Source: Halobacteriovorax sp. GB3 (GTDB lineage: Bacteria; Bdellovibrionota; Bacteriovoracia; Bacteriovoracales; Bacteriovoracaceae). From it: DNA of 64,000 bases. The notes under the pieces were generated by a model, which saw only the letters and a program-made list of their open reading frames with translations, was not told the DNA's origin and did not search any database. This document shows, one piece after another, positions 43,565 to 51,915 of this stretch (position 1 is its first letter; each line of letters begins with the position of its first letter). Where the stretch lies: positions 62,001 to 126,000 of the forward strand of contig NZ_JAQSLN010000003.1 of assembly GCF_028649655.1 (NCBI RefSeq). The letters are read 5' to 3'. The position numbers and the translations under genes were made by a program.

Positions 43565-44023
43565 ATGAAATTCAAAATCGCGACTAATAAAGACTTAAAA
43601 AACTTAAAAGAGATTTATCGCTTAAGTGCTCTTCATATTGGGCGAAAGCTTTATGATGAAAAGCAAGTTCATATGTGGTCAAGCTTTAGTGAAAAAGATG
43701 ATTTCGAAGAATTTGTCCTAAAGGGTCGTGTAGAAATAGCGTTTCTAAAAACAAGGCCTGCAGGTTTTTTAGGTCTTCATGATGATGGTTACTTATCTAG
43801 CCTCTATGTTCACCCCGATTTTGAGGGGAATAAGGTTGCAAGTCATCTTTTAAAAAGGGCGATTACTTATGCAAGAGATTTAAACCTTAAAGAGATTTCT
43901 TGTGATGCTAGTTTACTGAGTGAACCTGTTTTTTCTCACTTTGGATTTAAAGTTGTTAAGCGTGAAATCGTCGAGCGCGATGGGGTGTTCTTTGATCGCG
44001 CTCAAATGAAATTGCTTCTCTAG
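43565..44023 (+). CDS. GNAT-family N-acetyltransferase
   Basis: A 152-residue acetyl-CoA-dependent acyltransferase. The acetyl-CoA site is YLSSLYVHPDFEGNKVASHLLKRAITYARDL (a variant of the Q/RxxGxG/A loop), and the chain ends with the GNAT hallmark FSHFGFKVVKREIVERDG. Substrate unknown. ATG at 43565 fits the family N-terminus; an in-frame ATG at 43523 would add 14 residues with no family support. The last 111 bases overlap the 3' end of the convergent PHB depolymerase gene; the GNAT part of the overlap is conserved family sequence. Confidence 0.82.
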   Translation: MKFKIATNKDLKNLKEIYRLSALHIGRKLYDEKQVHMWSSFSEKDDFEEFVLKGRVEIAFLKTRPAGFLGLHDDGYLSSLYVHPDFEGNKVASHLLKRAITYARDLNLKEISCDASLLSEPVFSHFGFKVVKREIVERDGVFFDRAQMKLLL

Positions 44024-45028
44024 ATCATTCGATTTACTCATATAGTAATCGACCATCTTCTTTATAATATTCATCTGATTTCCTTTTTTGTGATAGTAAT
44101 CAGAACTAGAGTGGCCCCACCAATCCCAACAACCGTAGGGGTTCATGCTCGGCAAGTATGATTTTCTTGCCTGAGGAAAGAGAACGACGAGATCGAGCTT
44201 TTTAGAAGCTTCGATAATACCTGTTTCTTTAATAAATTGTTCTTGGATGTGATCAAGCGTTTGAGCACAGCCGTGAAAGGCAATGTGAAAGTCGCATCTT
44301 TTTTCATAGCAAGATTTTGGTATATAAAGATATCCTTTTTCTTGCATAAGAATAGAGTCAATTCTCTCTGTAAAAAAGTTTGATTGATCTATTTCAATGA
44401 GATTACCACCATTGTATATAGAAGAGATTTCTTTATTGGGGTAGAGAAATCGATAAGACTCCAATGCTCCATCATAATCGCAATCACTAATAAAAGGTCC
44501 CTGTTTAGGAGTTTCGCAAGGATTTCCATAATTAAGTGTTGGCCAGGCATGACCTGCAAGAGTGGAATCTTTGTAAAAGAGGTCACCCTCTTTTATACCT
44601 AGAAGAAGGTAGAGTTTTTTTACTTGATAAACTACGCTTGAATCAACCACATTGTCATTGAGACCACTAAATAGAAAAACGCGATCATTTTTTATGTTAT
44701 CTAAATGATCAACGAGCTCTTCTTTTTCAAGATCTTTTAACTTTGAATGAGATTCAAGGGCAAGAGTGTGACTATCTTCTCCCTTCATACATGTATCTAG
44801 AGCCCGATTTATGCTATTTCTTGCACAATAGAAGGGACCTCCAGCAAAGAGAGCGGCACCTATAACATCTTCATTATAAGTTAAGTGAAATTGGTGGGCG
44901 AAGAAAGCGCCTGAGGAAATTCCCGAAACTGTCAGCTTGTTATTGACTTGAAGATACGTTGCAAAACTTGGTGTGGTTATCTTAATTATGAAGATGATCA
45001 TTGTCGTAGCGAAGAAAATCGTTTTCAA
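43913..45028 (-). CDS. Exported polyhydroxybutyrate depolymerase-like esterase
   Basis: A 371-residue alpha/beta hydrolase with a signal peptide (about residues 1-23). The lipase box is GISSGAFFAHQFH (Ser in GxSxG), Asp is likely in SGLNDNVVDSS, His in STLAGHAWPTL, and the characteristic FHGCAQTLDHIQEQF and MNPYGCWDWWGHSS of this depolymerase family are present. It would cleave PHB of other cells; export is as expected for a predator digesting prey storage granules. The last 37 residues lie antisense to the GNAT gene and are probably not part of the family fold. Confidence 0.8.
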   Translation of the reverse strand: MKTIFFATTMIIFIIKITTPSFATYLQVNNKLTVSGISSGAFFAHQFHLTYNEDVIGAALFAGGPFYCARNSINRALDTCMKGEDSHTLALESHSKLKDLEKEELVDHLDNIKNDRVFLFSGLNDNVVDSSVVYQVKKLYLLLGIKEGDLFYKDSTLAGHAWPTLNYGNPCETPKQGPFISDCDYDGALESYRFLYPNKEISSIYNGGNLIEIDQSNFFTERIDSILMQEKGYLYIPKSCYEKRCDFHIAFHGCAQTLDHIQEQFIKETGIIEASKKLDLVVLFPQARKSYLPSMNPYGCWDWWGHSSSDYYHKKGNQMNIIKKMVDYYMSKSNDLEKQFHLSAIKEHPIALDDFTLNNFKSKVRKNRFTQ

Positions 45029-45140
45029 AATAGGCTCCTTTGATTCTATGTTAGTGTTTCTAAAGACTTTTTGACTAGGTTCTTTCTGTTAGGATTTGGT
45101 TAGTAGAAACCCGATAAGGCATATCTTATTTACATATTTG

Positions 45141-45157
45141 TTCACAATAAGTGTGAA
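45141..45157. promoter_or_regulatory. Inverted repeat upstream of the protease pair
   Basis: TTCACA and TGTGAA flank the five-base spacer ATAAG, 49 bases before the start at 45206, in the divergent spacer with the PHB depolymerase gene. It could be a regulator site; the regulator is unknown. Confidence 0.3.
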
Positions 45158-45205
45158 AACGATCTCTTTTTCGATAAGTTAGAGCAAACTTAAGAAAGGG
45201 AATCT

Positions 45206-46024
45206 ATGAAATTATTTGTATTAACACTCCTTCTGTCATTTGGCACAAGCGCCGAAATGATCTCAATTAGAAAATATCAAAGTCCTGTAAAAAGCCAAAA
45301 AGATAGAAATACATGTGCCTATTTTGCGGTAACTGCAATGCTTGAAGGTTCAATCAAAAAGAAGTTTGATTTAGAAGTTGATATCTCTGAACAATTTCAA
45401 ATTTACTATGGGAAAGAGCACTTTGGAGAGTATTCCAACTCTGAACATGGTTACACGTACGAAATCGCGCTCAATTTTAGAAAGCAGTACTTCTTTGTCG
45501 AAGAGAGTGAGCTTCCTTATCAGATGAGTTTCTTTGAAAACGGTGGGCCTTGTTCTAGCTATGATCCTCTCGATGAGAGTGCGCCAAGCACATGCTTTTC
45601 TCAAGGTCCAGTCGATGTCGACTCTCTAAAGACTGTCAGAATGTCTGGTCTTGAAGTAAAGATGGTGACAAATTTATGGAGCTCATGGAAGTCAAAAACA
45701 GATCTCTATGAAGATGAGATTCGTGATGGAAATGGAGTTGTTGCAACTGTGATGGTTTATCCCCCGCTTTGGGATGAACAAAATGTTTCCCTACCTGATG
45801 AAACTTTTGAAAAGTGCGAGTCAGGGGAGCTTGCTTGTTATGGCCATGCGATCCACTTCACTGGGTATGATAAAGAAAAGAGAATTTTTCAATTCAAAAA
45901 TAGCTGGTCAAAGAACTGGGGTGATGAGGGCTACGGCTATATGTCTTATGACTACGTTTTAAAGCATGCTGTAGATCCAATTTCCTTTCGTTGGGATAGA
46001 ATCCTTTCAGATATTGGCAAATGA
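45206..46024 (+). CDS. Secreted papain-like (C1) cysteine protease
   Basis: A 272-residue protein with signal peptide MKLFVLTLLLSFGTSA and no long propeptide. The C1 active site is complete: Gln and Cys in SPVKSQKDRNTCAYFAVTAMLE (CxxF in place of CWAF), His in CYGHAIHFTGYD, and Asn in FKNSWSKNWGDEGYGYM, a close match to the papain NSWG motif. Extra Cys (GPCSSYD, STCFSQ, EKCESGELAC) suggest disulfides. GGGAATC precedes the ATG. Its TGA overlaps the start of the next protease by four bases, so the two are coupled. Confidence 0.85.
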   Translation: MKLFVLTLLLSFGTSAEMISIRKYQSPVKSQKDRNTCAYFAVTAMLEGSIKKKFDLEVDISEQFQIYYGKEHFGEYSNSEHGYTYEIALNFRKQYFFVEESELPYQMSFFENGGPCSSYDPLDESAPSTCFSQGPVDVDSLKTVRMSGLEVKMVTNLWSSWKSKTDLYEDEIRDGNGVVATVMVYPPLWDEQNVSLPDETFEKCESGELACYGHAIHFTGYDKEKRIFQFKNSWSKNWGDEGYGYMSYDYVLKHAVDPISFRWDRILSDIGK

Positions 46025-46884
46025 AAGCACTTTCAGTATTTCTTTTTTTCTTCTCGTTAACGGTTAAGGCCGAAATAAAAAAGAGCGACTTTAATTTGCT
46101 TAAAGTCGCTATTCATTCTGCTTTTGAAGATTTAAAAGAAAATGATCGTCATCATCTTGTAATAAATAAATTAATCGCACCTGGGTATGAAGACTATTGG
46201 TGGAATTTAAATGAGGTTCACGCTTCTTACTCTGGTTATGAAAGAGAAGGAGAGTTCTTTCATCATATCTTCTTATTTGGTGGGTTTATACGATTAGAGG
46301 GGATGAGCCTTGATGCCCTCGCTTTAACGGCCTGTCATGAGCTTGGACATGGTATAGGGGGGTATCCTTATAAATTATCTGGAAGTTCAACCGAAGGTCA
46401 AAGTGATTACTTTGCAAGTTCAAAGTGTCTTAAAGTTGTTTTCAATTATCTTTCTGAGGGACAAACTCATTTGGATCGAATCGAGCGTCTCGATGAGATG
46501 GACCCAAAAATTGTTGAAAGATGTAGAGTTGATTCAAAGGATTTTATTTTCTGTGTGCGCGCGATGAGTGCGCTTGCCGATGATATGAATTTTTTTAAAT
46601 ATCAAGGCGAAGAAGTTAGCTTCATTAATCCCTCTTTAGAGATTGCTAAAAAACTAAATCTTGAAAATACGTTTTATCCAAGTGCTCAATGTCGTTTTGA
46701 CACATCTATTGCAGGGATCTTTGGTGCGAAAAGACCCAGATGTTGGTTTCCACCTGGGCCATTAGAAAATAAATTAATCTCTTTTGTAGATGTAAGTCAC
46801 TTTACTGTCAGACTTAACACAAGAGAATCCAGAGTTAGGACTTTGAATTGTAAGCATGCGCCCATCAACTTTGTAAGTAAATAG
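46021..46884 (+). CDS. Secreted HExxH zinc metalloprotease-like protein
   Basis: A 287-residue protein with signal peptide MKALSVFLFFFSLTVKA. The zinc site is ALTACHELGHGIGGYP with a likely third ligand in STEGQSDYFASSKC 20 residues later, giving a gluzincin-like order (HExxH ... ExxxD). Pairs of Cys occur in the C-terminal half. The protein is coupled to the C1 protease by ATGA. The last 37 residues are antisense to the next gene and rich in basic residues; they may result from stop-codon loss. Family within the gluzincins not identified. Confidence 0.7.
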   Translation: MKALSVFLFFFSLTVKAEIKKSDFNLLKVAIHSAFEDLKENDRHHLVINKLIAPGYEDYWWNLNEVHASYSGYEREGEFFHHIFLFGGFIRLEGMSLDALALTACHELGHGIGGYPYKLSGSSTEGQSDYFASSKCLKVVFNYLSEGQTHLDRIERLDEMDPKIVERCRVDSKDFIFCVRAMSALADDMNFFKYQGEEVSFINPSLEIAKKLNLENTFYPSAQCRFDTSIAGIFGAKRPRCWFPPGPLENKLISFVDVSHFTVRLNTRESRVRTLNCKHAPINFVSK

Positions 46885-47265
46885 TCCCTGCGCTTCTGTT
46901 CCAAGCTTTCTCTTTTCAATATATCTTGTCATAAGAGCGATATTACACTTTCCTGACTCGTAATCAAGGTAACCTTCATACTGGTTTTCACCTTTATAAG
47001 AGAACTTTCCTGAGTTGTACTGAGTGCAGTTAAATAGACCCGCTGGGTTCCACTCAAGGGCCTTAACAACGGCCTTCATTCTCATTGTTCCATCTTGAAT
47101 ATCAAGCCCAATATAGTAATTCATGTACTTGCTTCTTTTATCGATGTTATAAATCGTTTCATTTGATTTTGTACAAATGATTTTTTGAAGTTGGTAATTT
47201 CCAGTTGGAATATTTGCATAAGTTAGTGTTGGTAAAATAAGCAGAGAGAGTAGAGCTTTTTTCAT
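46774..47265 (-). CDS. Secreted protein of unknown function
   Basis: A 163-residue protein with signal peptide MKKALLSLLILPTLTYA. The mature chain is beta-rich (TGNYQLQKIICTKSNETIY, MRMKAVVKALEWNPAGLFNC, QYEGYLDYESGKCNIALMTRYIEKR, RMLTIQSPNSGFSCV) with four Cys, in the style of a lipocalin-like or calycin barrel. No family was recognised with confidence. AAGGAAGGACAAG gives a strong start. Its 3' end overlaps the convergent metalloprotease gene by 111 bases. It lies 15 bases downstream of the TonB receptor gene on the same strand, so it may be part of that transcript. Confidence 0.6.
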   Translation of the reverse strand: MKKALLSLLILPTLTYANIPTGNYQLQKIICTKSNETIYNIDKRSKYMNYYIGLDIQDGTMRMKAVVKALEWNPAGLFNCTQYNSGKFSYKGENQYEGYLDYESGKCNIALMTRYIEKRKLGTEAQGLFTYKVDGRMLTIQSPNSGFSCVKSDSKVTYIYKRD

Positions 47266-47280
47266 CTTGTCCTTCCTTTA

Positions 47281-49296
47281 TTAGATTTTAAAAATATATC
47301 CGATTTTCATTTTGTAATTCATTTGAGCTTCCATAATGTGGGAGCCGTATTTTCTATATTTTCTATTTGTAAGATTATCAATTCCGCTTGTGATTGTTAA
47401 ACCTTTAAGTGTTCCCTTGAGGAAATCTTTTTTCGCATAAATATTGTGAACAAAGTAGCTTGGTGATTCTTGCTCTCTTTGTAAAACATCCCTGTTTTGA
47501 CGATCTTGCTTTAGTGCGAGCTGTCCGAGATAGCCCAAGGTGAGTCCCCAATTGTCGATGAAGGCCTGTGTGTTAAATGTGTACTGATCAGCAGGCATTG
47601 TTTCAATGAGAAGCGCTTGGTTAACATTGATTCCACGGTAACGGGCATATGTCATATTGATATCAAAGTAGTCATTGGCATAACCTAGAGTTAATTCTCT
47701 ACCTTTTAATTTTACATTTTCAATATTAACAAATTGAGTTGTACCTGTTTCAGGATAATCAAAAACAAATTTCTCTTCACTTTGCGTAGTGATATAATTG
47801 TCAACATATGACCAGTATTGCGAGTATTGAAGCTTTAGACGGTCATAGGAAGAAAAGAGGTTTGTCTCAATTTTTCCCTGTATTTCATACTTTTTTGATC
47901 TCTCTGTTTCAAGATCAAGATTTGGAATGAAGTAGTTATTAGCAAACATTATGTTGTCTGACTTTCTATGAAGTCCATCGGCAAAGACATCTTGAAGGCG
48001 AGGATTGTTTGTCCCTTCTCCGTAGCTTAATTTTATAAAGGCCTTATTGTAAGCATCAAATTCAACATAACTACTGTAATTGATTTCACTAATATCTTTT
48101 TGCTCAAAGTCTTGATTAGCAGAGACCATTTTATAGTCAATTGTTCGAGCAGATAGGCCAAGTGTTAAGAATTCAGCTGGCCTTGCATCCGCCTTAGCAT
48201 AGAAGTTCAGCTCACGAGCTTTCCCATCCGCATAACTTGGTAGTGCCTGGTTTGCTTTACTTCCTTCAAGTTGATATTGAAGAACAGTTGCTCCCGTTTT
48301 TAAAGTATAGAGACCTTCGTAATTATAGATCAGGTTTGTCGAAAGAGACTTTGTTTGAATAACACGTTGTTCTTCTTCACTATCACTCTGTCTGATTTTA
48401 TTAATACGATTTTTTTGATCGTAAGCAAAAGTTTTAATTGAGAGATTATCAAAAATAGCATTGTGTTCGATTTTATAACTCAATCTCTGTTGCTTTGTAT
48501 TTCCTTGAAGATCATAAAGGTCTTTAGGAGGATTTAGGCTTGGATTGAGGGGAACAGTGTCTGTTCTTTGAAAGCGCTGAACTTGAAAAGTTAGTTTTTG
48601 ATCTTCGATAAAATCGGGAAGATTTGCTTTAAAGAGAAAGTTTTCATCTTCATAACTCGAGTTTGTGAGAGTTTCTTTATTAGCAAGAACTGTATCGTCG
48701 GCCTTTCTCTTGGTTGCACTCAAATAAATATCGTAATCTTCTTCTCTGGCCATAACCTTTGCATTGGTCATCTTCTCTTTGTTGGCCCCTTGAACAGAGA
48801 CTTGCATTTCTCCAGCAGCTTTATCTTTTTTAGAAAGATAATGAGTCGCATCTTTTGTTTCAAAGCTAGCACCACCTCCAATACTACTTCCAACTTCCGC
48901 TTGGGAGTCTGAATAAATGGTAACTCTTGCGATATCTTCCATTTCAAGGGCAAGCATAGAACTATGATCTGTTTGCATCCTTTGGGCCATGCCATCAACA
49001 TAGAGAAAGAGCTTTCCGGCCTTAAGACCTCTAATCGATAAGGCCTCTCCACTTGAGCGAGGACCACCAAGAGTGGTTGAACTCACTGAGAGCTTTAAGA
49101 GATCATCGAGTGATTGTGATTGCAATAAATCAATGGCCTGTTGGTCGAAAGATTCATTGGATGAGACATCTGATTCGCTAGTGGCCGCGAGAGTTGTCTT
49201 CTTCGCGCTCACGTTAATCGTGCCCAGTGTTGTCTGAGCAAAACTAGGAACTTGGCCTATGATAAGGCTAAATAGAAAAACTTTTTGAAATTTCAT
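47281..49296 (-). CDS. TonB-dependent outer-membrane receptor
   Basis: A 671-residue receptor with signal peptide MKFQKVFLFSLIIGQVPSFAQ, a TonB-box-like start (TLGTINVSAKK), a plug domain (LDDLLKLSVSS, GEALSIRGLKAGKLFLYVDGMAQ, IARVTIYSDSQAEVGSSIGGGASFETKDA) and a 22-strand barrel with the family motif LKLSYGEGTNNPRLQDVF. The final strand reads MNYKMKIGYIFKI. The layout resembles heme/hemoglobin or siderophore receptors, but no ligand-specific motif was found. Upstream there is no obvious Shine-Dalgarno; the dyad GCTTAT-AA-ATAAGC adjoins the start. The small secreted protein at 46774 follows it. Confidence 0.88.
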   Translation of the reverse strand: MKFQKVFLFSLIIGQVPSFAQTTLGTINVSAKKTTLAATSESDVSSNESFDQQAIDLLQSQSLDDLLKLSVSSTTLGGPRSSGEALSIRGLKAGKLFLYVDGMAQRMQTDHSSMLALEMEDIARVTIYSDSQAEVGSSIGGGASFETKDATHYLSKKDKAAGEMQVSVQGANKEKMTNAKVMAREEDYDIYLSATKRKADDTVLANKETLTNSSYEDENFLFKANLPDFIEDQKLTFQVQRFQRTDTVPLNPSLNPPKDLYDLQGNTKQQRLSYKIEHNAIFDNLSIKTFAYDQKNRINKIRQSDSEEEQRVIQTKSLSTNLIYNYEGLYTLKTGATVLQYQLEGSKANQALPSYADGKARELNFYAKADARPAEFLTLGLSARTIDYKMVSANQDFEQKDISEINYSSYVEFDAYNKAFIKLSYGEGTNNPRLQDVFADGLHRKSDNIMFANNYFIPNLDLETERSKKYEIQGKIETNLFSSYDRLKLQYSQYWSYVDNYITTQSEEKFVFDYPETGTTQFVNIENVKLKGRELTLGYANDYFDINMTYARYRGINVNQALLIETMPADQYTFNTQAFIDNWGLTLGYLGQLALKQDRQNRDVLQREQESPSYFVHNIYAKKDFLKGTLKGLTITSGIDNLTNRKYRKYGSHIMEAQMNYKMKIGYIFKI

Positions 49297-49381
49297 GCTT
49301 ATAAATAAGCACAGCTTCTCAAAAAAATGTCACAATTTTGTAGATGATGACAATTCTTCATACTATGTAAGAATATTTTAT

Positions 49382-49678
49382 TTAATCTAAGTAGATTGTG
49401 TCATTTTGCTTATCGTGTACAAGAACCCTTAGGAATTGGTCATATTGCTGGTAAGTGCATGATCCATTGTTCCTTTCACTGATAAGGTGAGATTCAATTG
49501 TCGAGCTTGAAAGGGCACAAAGAGCGTGGGGAGAATTTTCACCAACTTCAACTTCATAGAGACACTCATTTCCTGTATCCATAACAGAGAGTACTGTTGC
49601 ACTAACTTGTGCTTGATCTGTTAAGCAAAGAGCGTAGACATTCGTTGCAGTTAAAAGAGCAAAGAGAACGATTTTCAT
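49382..49678 (-). CDS. Small secreted Cys-containing protein of unknown function
   Basis: A 98-residue protein with signal peptide MKIVLFALLTATNVYA. The mature part of about 82 residues carries four Cys (ALCLTDQ, NECLYEV, ALCALSS, GSCTYQQ) that could form two disulfides, and is beta-rich (AQVSATVLSVMDTG, FLRVLVHDKQNDTIYLD). No family recognised. It lies 85 bp upstream of the TonB receptor gene on the same strand and may be co-transcribed. The start follows GGAAGCTC. Confidence 0.55.
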   Translation of the reverse strand: MKIVLFALLTATNVYALCLTDQAQVSATVLSVMDTGNECLYEVEVGENSPHALCALSSSTIESHLISERNNGSCTYQQYDQFLRVLVHDKQNDTIYLD

Positions 49679-49758
49679 TGAGCTTCCTAAGTTCGTTTTG
49701 TTGGTGCGCTCTTGTTATCAACCCTTGCGTGGTTTGTAAAATATTCAGACCTCTTTGC

Positions 49759-49783
49759 TTTGTGTCATAATTTTAGACACAAA
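49759..49783. promoter_or_regulatory. Inverted repeat in the divergent promoter region
   Basis: TTTGTGTC (49759-49766) and GACACAAA (49776-49783) are perfect 8-bp inverted repeats with a nine-base AT-rich spacer, 27 bases before the metalloprotease start at 49810. The total of 25 bases fits a dimeric repressor or activator site over the promoter. Confidence 0.4.
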
Positions 49784-49809
49784 AAATAGAGGGATGCTAA
49801 GACTTGGGA

Positions 49810-50568
49810 ATGAAATCAATTATTTTATCTTTATTTTTTGCCACTAGTTTGAATTCATTTGCGGGTCTGTTTAGTTCTCGATCCCTTTGTCGCGATCTTA
49901 GTATTGGAGAGAGTTTCAAAGTAAAGAATGAGCGTGAAACTGGGGTTGCTGGTAATTATATTTTGAAGCGTCTTACTGAAGATCGCTACGAAGTTTTCGT
50001 TAATTTCGATTTTACTTTTAATAAAGGAAGTCAAAACTCATCGGCCTATAATTCTTATTCAAAAGTGCGCGAGAGAATTAACTTTTGTTATAAGAAATAT
50101 AAGAAGGCCCTTCGAGATGAGCAAGGAAGAGAGATTAAATTAAGTCTATGGCATAAAGGGTTAGATGGAATCAAAAAACCTAAGGCCGAAAAAGTTAAAC
50201 TCATTGATCCTAATATTCGATCCTCTTCAGATAAGTGGAGTCTTGATTTAAATTGTTTTACTGTCGTGCATGAGACATTGCATCAGCTAGGCTTAGTTGA
50301 TGAGTATGAAGAAATCATAATGGAGAACTCAAAGGGTGAGAAAATTTATGATTGCCGTGCAATTGGTAGAACAGATTCTCTCATGGGAGGGATAATTAAA
50401 GATACTTCTAGTCCTGCGCTATTTCCGATTCACTTAAATTCCATTATCTACCCAGGATGTAAGAAAAAGAATCGTCTTTATTATTCTTGCTCCAAGAATG
50501 CTTATCGAACAGGTAGTTGTAAAGATATGGATAGTCGTTGTTATGATAGTTCTTGGGTTTTAAATTAA
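49810..50568 (+). CDS. Secreted zinc metalloprotease-like protein
   Basis: A 252-residue protein with signal peptide MKSIILSLFFATSLNSFAG. The putative zinc site is FTVVHETLHQLGLVDEYEE, that is HExxH followed by a Gly-Leu-x-Asp-Glu-Tyr turn as in M64/IgA-peptidase-like proteins, where the Asp provides the third ligand. SLMGGI further on is in the position of a Met-turn. Six Cys in the C-terminal region (YDCRAIG, PGCKKK, YSCSKN, GSCKDMDSRCYD) suggest a disulfide-rich tail. An ATG at 49804 is in frame but less likely. Confidence 0.7.
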   Translation: MKSIILSLFFATSLNSFAGLFSSRSLCRDLSIGESFKVKNERETGVAGNYILKRLTEDRYEVFVNFDFTFNKGSQNSSAYNSYSKVRERINFCYKKYKKALRDEQGREIKLSLWHKGLDGIKKPKAEKVKLIDPNIRSSSDKWSLDLNCFTVVHETLHQLGLVDEYEEIIMENSKGEKIYDCRAIGRTDSLMGGIIKDTSSPALFPIHLNSIIYPGCKKKNRLYYSCSKNAYRTGSCKDMDSRCYDSSWVLN

Positions 50569-50605
50569 AAGTGGGGCCATCTGTGGCCCCAAGTGTATGG
50601 ATTGG

Positions 50606-50923
50606 TCATGTATTGGCAACCATATCTAGTGGCCTATAATTGTGTTGTTTACCTTTTTTCTTCTTAATCTGTGTTTCAACTTTTTTAATTACATCATCAA
50701 TTGTCTTTAGAAGGTTGTCTGAAATGGCATGGGCCCTAATAATTGGTCCTTTGTGACCAGAGATATGGACCTCGCTAAAGTGGTTGTCCTTTTCAACATC
50801 GAGAAGCCATTGAACTTTGACATTCTTCCCAAGAAGGCGTTCAATCTTTTTAGATTTCTTTTGGATGATATCCTCTAAAACTCCGTGATTAAGTTTCTTC
50901 TTAAATGTCATTTGTAATTGCAT
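50606..50923 (-). CDS. hpf: Ribosome hibernation-promoting factor (short HPF/RaiA family)
   Basis: A 105-residue protein of the S30AE family that stabilises idle ribosomes in stationary or starved cells. The beta-alpha-beta-beta-beta-alpha order is visible: MQLQMTFKKK, a helix HGVLEDIIQKKSKKIERLLG, strands VKVQWLLDVEKDNHFSEVHISG and PIIRAHAISDN, then the long helix LLKTIDDVIKKVETQIKKKKGK. It lacks the C-terminal dimerisation domain of long HPF. AAAGGAGTA precedes the ATG. Starvation survival between prey would be a natural context. Confidence 0.85.
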   Translation of the reverse strand: MQLQMTFKKKLNHGVLEDIIQKKSKKIERLLGKNVKVQWLLDVEKDNHFSEVHISGHKGPIIRAHAISDNLLKTIDDVIKKVETQIKKKKGKQHNYRPLDMVANT

Positions 50924-50987
50924 TCATTACTCCTTTGCTTTGGTAAAATTATCTTCTCTTGGAACTTTGTTAAGTTCAAGCGGGTGT

Positions 50988-51008
50988 TTGCAAAGTTATT
51001 GCAAAGTT
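50988..51008. repeat. Tandem TTGCAAAGTT repeats upstream of the ABC transporter
   Basis: TTGCAAAGTT occurs at 50988-50997 and 50999-51008, 11 bases apart (one helical turn). The inverted core AACTTTG is also at 50963. This lies between the divergent hpf and ABC-transporter genes and looks like a regulator site. Confidence 0.4.
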
Positions 51009-51127
51009 TTTGCTAATTACTAGGATGTTAAGTGTACGTTTTTACGTTGTCTTGAGGATTTCTTAAGTAGGGGGCTGAACCAATGTCAAGTATCATAATA
51101 ACTATCTAATTTCTTAGGAGTAACAAT

Positions 51128-51901
51128 ATGAAAATGCTTGTTTTGTGGGGGGCGATCTTGGCCTTCTTTTTTCAGTCGAGCGCGTTTGCTAGAACTTTTG
51201 AAGACTTTAAAAAAAGTGGTGTTTTAAAAGTTGCTGTGGACTCAACTTATCCACCGATGGAGTTTGAAAATGCTAAGGGGAAAGTTATTGGTTTTGATAT
51301 CGACTTCGCCAATATGTTAGCAAAAAAACTTGGTGTGAAAGCGGAGTTTGTTGTGATGCCTTGGGACGGTATCTTAGCTGGTCTTGCAGGTAAGAGATAC
51401 GATGTCATCATTTCGAGTATGAACGTAACAAAGCAGCGTCAGCGTGTCGTGAACTTTGTTGAATATGTGAAGATGGGACAAGTTTTTATTTCTAAAAAGT
51501 CGGGACCTCAAGTGAAAACAATCAATGATCTCAATGGTCTTGTTGTTGCTGTTCAAAGAGATACAACGTCGAGTGAAGCTGTTGAAAAATTTCAAAAAGA
51601 AGTCAACATTAAAGCTGTTAAAACTTTTGTTGCTGCAACAGATACTTTCTCTGCTTTAAAAAGTAATCAGGCCCAGGTCATCGTTATTGACGAACCTGTC
51701 GGTTCTTACTACGCGGCCCTTGATAAGAAGACTTTCGATGTTACTGGACAGGCCATTTCGCCGGAGCCAGTTGGTATTGCCATTAGAAAAGGTGATCAAG
51801 AACTTTTTGTTGAAATTGATAAAGCGGTGAAGAAGATGAAAAAAGATGGATCTTTTAATCGTATTTATAAGAAGTGGTTCAATAGACTTCCACATAATTA
51901 A
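51128..51901 (+). CDS. Polar amino acid ABC transporter, substrate-binding protein
   Basis: A 257-residue periplasmic binding protein of family 3 with a signal peptide ending at about residue 21 (SSAFA). Typical segments are VDSTYPPMEFENAKGKVIGFDIDFANMLAKKL, ISSMNVTKQRQRVVNF, QRDTTSSEA, IDEPVGSYYA and the terminal GSFNRIYKKWF. Conserved Arg and Asp for binding the alpha-amino acid group are in RQRV and VIDEP. It is the first gene of a complete importer; spacing to the permease is 14 bp. The substrate is probably a polar amino acid such as Gln, Arg or His. TAGGAGTAAC precedes the start. Confidence 0.92.
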   Translation: MKMLVLWGAILAFFFQSSAFARTFEDFKKSGVLKVAVDSTYPPMEFENAKGKVIGFDIDFANMLAKKLGVKAEFVVMPWDGILAGLAGKRYDVIISSMNVTKQRQRVVNFVEYVKMGQVFISKKSGPQVKTINDLNGLVVAVQRDTTSSEAVEKFQKEVNIKAVKTFVAATDTFSALKSNQAQVIVIDEPVGSYYAALDKKTFDVTGQAISPEPVGIAIRKGDQELFVEIDKAVKKMKKDGSFNRIYKKWFNRLPHN

Positions 51902-51915
51902 ACGAGAACAATATT

